Source of the DNA: G942493375 sp942493375
GTDB taxonomy: Bacteria > Armatimonadota > UBA5829
Direction: 5' to 3'
Length of the DNA stretch: 64,000 nucleotides
Assembly: GCA_942493375.1 (NCBI GenBank)
Contig: OW818698.1
Span: forward strand, 3,224,001 to 3,288,000
A program made the position numbers and the translations under genes. Below are positions 62,021 through 64,000 of the stretch, in pieces. The notes below the pieces were generated by a model. The model was not told the origin of the DNA. It saw only the letters and a program-made list of their open reading frames with translations, and did not search any database. Numbering within the stretch: position 1 is the stretch's first letter; each line of letters starts with the position of its first letter.

Positions 62021-63394
62021 TCAGCCGTTTATGTAAAGATAGTTGATGACTCCTATGGTGTTGGTGGTGGTTGGGAGGATGGGGATCCATACTCTTATGG
62101 GTCTATCTTGCAGGTAACAGAGGGTTTTGGAGATGCGGGCTGAGGTGATTGCTCTAGTTGCGGATTCTGTTTGGTATACAAGGTCTGTGGAGTCTCCGGC
62201 GTCCAGTATCAATGCCTGCTTAACGCCCATTTTCATCCAGTATTGCTGCAATTGGGGCAGGTCCATTCCACCCACCTGTTTGCCTTTCAACTTCCATTGT
62301 TTGATACTGGCCATCTCTCCATCCGGTTCTCTGACTACCAGGATATGGAGTTTGGAATCAGATGACCAACCGAGTGATATTCTGGAACATCTGAGGCGGG
62401 TTACTCCAGGTCCCGGTCTTAACACCAGGGGATTGCCGTCGACGATGAGTGGTCTGACGTGACCAATGGCTGTGTGATACTTCCTGGCTAGATCACCATA
62501 TGGAACTCCATGTTCGAGAGTAAAGTGAGGATCTGTCCTGTCGGTTTTACATCCGAACATCCAGACGTCCGGACCATTGAATACATTGTAGTGTGGGATA
62601 TGGTTACTTACAATTGGTGCAACGTGGCTGCCAATTCTGTCCGGCTCTGTCCATGTGAAGAATGCTGCATTGATTATGCATAGAGGTGACGGTTTGAGTT
62701 TTTTGAATACTGATATAGCAGGGGTACCAAGGTAAGTGGAGTTAATGTCATCGTTGGGGTGTGAATCATCGCTGTCACAATCGTAGGTTCCAATAGTAAG
62801 GTCCGGATTAGCTGCAAAGTCAAAAGTTAATAGTCGGAGGATAGTTCCTTCGCGGTCCGGAGCGCTTATGGTTAAGTCGGCTCCCTTTGCCAGGTTATAT
62901 TTTCCTGGAGCATCGATAAAACCTGAGGTGATAAGCGATGTCAGTAGGATAATAATCGGACCTGACAGGGATAGAATCAGCCAGCCTATGGATCTCTTTT
63001 TGAACCGACCGGCCAGTAGATAACCGGCAAAGGCAAATGCGGGAGCAGATATCCATGCAAGCAGGTGCTGCCAGCTAAGATATGGGAGAGCTTCGGTAAC
63101 CCAAAGATGGAAATCTAAGCGTCCCATCAGATATAACCAGAATAGAGCCCATATCAAGCCGATAATCAGTCCTGTGCCAACAGATACCCACAATCCAAAC
63201 CTGCGCACTATTGCTCCAGCCATGATCAGTCCAAATATCGGGGCGATCCATTCGGCTCCAAAGATAGCTTCAGGATGAATACCAAAAGACATACCCAGAC
63301 TCAGCACTATTGTCAGCGCAGCGGATAGGATTAAGGTCAGCTCAGCTCCTACAATCGACCACATGATTATGCCCAACACTTTGAATGCTTTCAA
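62021..63394 (-). CDS. Membrane protein with phosphodiester glycosidase (NAGPA-like) domain
   Basis: 457 aa from TTG 63394 (GAGG six bases upstream; another TTG at 63400 touches that site). Residues 1-165 carry about five membrane segments. Residues 180-445 are the phosphodiester glycosidase/DUF2233 fold: CIINAAFFTW, PLIVDGNPLVLRPG and LILDAGDSTDLVY are its signatures. Mammalian NAGPA uncovers mannose-6-phosphate by removing GlcNAc; bacterial members are linked to exopolysaccharide or wall-polymer processing. The catalytic domain should face outward. No partner genes nearby. Confidence 0.82.
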   Translation of the reverse strand: MKAFKVLGIIMWSIVGAELTLILSAALTIVLSLGMSFGIHPEAIFGAEWIAPIFGLIMAGAIVRRFGLWVSVGTGLIIGLIWALFWLYLMGRLDFHLWVTEALPYLSWQHLLAWISAPAFAFAGYLLAGRFKKRSIGWLILSLSGPIIILLTSLITSGFIDAPGKYNLAKGADLTISAPDREGTILRLLTFDFAANPDLTIGTYDCDSDDSHPNDDINSTYLGTPAISVFKKLKPSPLCIINAAFFTWTEPDRIGSHVAPIVSNHIPHYNVFNGPDVWMFGCKTDRTDPHFTLEHGVPYGDLARKYHTAIGHVRPLIVDGNPLVLRPGPGVTRLRCSRISLGWSSDSKLHILVVREPDGEMASIKQWKLKGKQVGGMDLPQLQQYWMKMGVKQALILDAGDSTDLVYQTESATRAITSARISKTLCYLQDRPIRVWIPILPTTTNTIGVINYLYING

Positions 63395-63469
63395 TATCAA
63401 CCTCGCTTGCTAAGCCTTCTTATTATAATAACGCTTATTAATTCAATTCGTGACAGTTTTTGTTGTTAA

Positions 63470-63535
63470 GTACCAGTTCAGTAATCGTGAATAAATTTTC
63501 CGTCCATCCTTCGATACGCGCTCCGCGCTACTCAG
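63470..63535. repeat. Palindromic element truncated by IS insertion (left half)
   Basis: AAATTTTCCGTCCATCC and GCGCTCCGCGCTACTCAG match the left half of the copies at 7862 and 56789, but the expected GACGAACGGAAA right half is replaced at about 63536 by IS110 sequence. Confidence 0.75.
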
Positions 63536-63550
63536 CTTCCTATAATATTT

Positions 63551-63617
63551 GTAGGTCCTTACCTGAAATGTTAATCTTGAATTGTGAGATTCACAAAAAC
63601 ACACCAGGAGGACCTAC
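63551..63617 (+). promoter_or_regulatory. Nested hairpins that can pair with the transposase ribosome-binding site
   Basis: GTAGGTCCT (63551-63559) is complementary to AGGACCTAC (63609-63617), which overlaps the AGGAGG Shine-Dalgarno; inside, TTGTGA (63582-63587) pairs with TCACAA (63591-63596). Could limit translation or be part of an IS-encoded structured RNA. Confidence 0.5.
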
Positions 63618-64000
63618 ATGGAAAGTATGAGACTTATCAAAAGTGAATGTCAAGAGGTACCGGATCGCAAGTGGGGATTAGTAGTCGGACTCGATATAAG
63701 CAAAGATAGCATAACATTTCGAGCCTGCAGACCGGATGCAGCCAGCAAACCTGTGACCATCACCCAGGATATGGGAGGATTTAGCAAGCTTACAGGTGTT
63801 CTAGAGGGTTACAAAAGTGATGGTTGTGATGTGTGGGTAGGATATGAACCCACCGGTCCTTATAGCTGCTGCGTGCTTGAGTATCTTGTGGAAAAGAATT
63901 GGAAAGTTGTTCAGGTAAATCCCAAGCACACAAGCAAGTTCAATGATATAAGGGACAACAGTCCTGGCAAAGATGATCCTCGCGATCCTCGTGCAATATC
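63618..64000 (+). CDS. IS110-family transposase, N-terminal part, cut by window edge
   Basis: 127 codons from ATG 63618, which follows AGGAGG; the frame is open at the edge. The DEDD RuvC-like domain of IS110 transposases is visible: VVGLDISKDSITF (first Asp), YEPTGPYSCC (Glu) and NSPGKDDPRDPRAI (the Lys-x-Asp...Asp segment, in which members usually read KNDxxDAxxIA). The enzyme recombines the element with its target using RuvC-like and Tnp domains, guided in characterised members by an IS-encoded bridge RNA. The second (Ser-containing) domain lies beyond the window. Confidence 0.9.
   Translation, partial: MESMRLIKSECQEVPDRKWGLVVGLDISKDSITFRACRPDAASKPVTITQDMGGFSKLTGVLEGYKSDGCDVWVGYEPTGPYSCCVLEYLVEKNWKVVQVNPKHTSKFNDIRDNSPGKDDPRDPRAI

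Larger units (their letters stand above)
63536..64000 (+). mobile_element. IS110-family insertion sequence, left end and 5' part of transposase
   Basis: Begins where a palindromic repeat is interrupted and runs off the window. The 82 bp before the transposase hold two nested hairpins. The right end and any second non-coding region are outside the window. Confidence 0.8.

Overview
The window is a stretch of bacterial chromosome at moderate GC. Most genes have clear Shine-Dalgarno sequences, TTG and GTG starts are common, and short palindromic repeats fill many intergenic gaps. About half of the large genes encode exported polysaccharide-active proteins: DUF4838 twice, GH123/DUF4091, GH-A-clan barrels, LamG and CBM9-like modules, and a phosphodiester glycosidase. 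This profile fits a free-living carbohydrate degrader of the Armatimonadota or PVC (Planctomycetes/Lentisphaerae-like) type. That placement is inferred from gene content, as there is no rRNA or marker gene here to test it.

Layout. 1-4,890: two exported glycosidase-like genes, one fused to a ComEC-like metallo-beta-lactamase domain. 5,130-9,340: comF, a cold-shock gene, an MFS carrier and a CBM9-like exported protein. 10,131-14,609: a 1,492-aa LamG/CBM9/LamG/glycosidase protein. 14,735-18,525: the glycolytic genes gap, pgk and tpiA on the minus strand. 18,837-22,005: an unknown gene, a 148-bp tandem-repeat array, an SGNH hydrolase and D-lyxose isomerase. 22,002-23,881: four tandem paralogous membrane proteins formed by duplication of a two-gene cassette. 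24,154-30,523: a DUF4838 protein, a LacI regulator that seems to lack a standard start codon, and a GH-A enzyme with a CARDB domain.

30,634-37,787 is a plus-strand run of a PIN-like nuclease, an AlbA/Schlafen-type ATPase, a HEAT/zinc-ribbon protein, an exported ADP-ribosylglycohydrolase and a cytoplasmic GH2. 38,206-41,469 is a GH123 protein. 41,509-44,389 is a compact AT-rich three-gene operon (sce7726-like, sce7725-like and HEPN/RES-like). It is the best candidate in the window for an undescribed toxin or defence system.

44,993-53,604 holds a propeller protein, a small conserved protein, the second DUF4838 protein and a cstA/URO-D-like pair. 53,871-56,681 holds a second URO-D-like protein, a CbiM/NikM permease and NikR, with a good NikR-type operator in front of each of the last two. 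56,920-63,394 holds an M23 peptidase homologue, an exported beta-carbonic anhydrase, a GH-A glycosidase and a phosphodiester glycosidase. The window ends inside an IS110-family element that has interrupted one of the genome's palindromic repeats.

Taken together, the exported enzymes would release sugars from complex polysaccharides, lyxose isomerase and GH2 would act in the cytoplasm, and lower glycolysis is nearby. Several intergenic regions carry nested MITE-like and REP-like palindromes, which points to active repeat spread.
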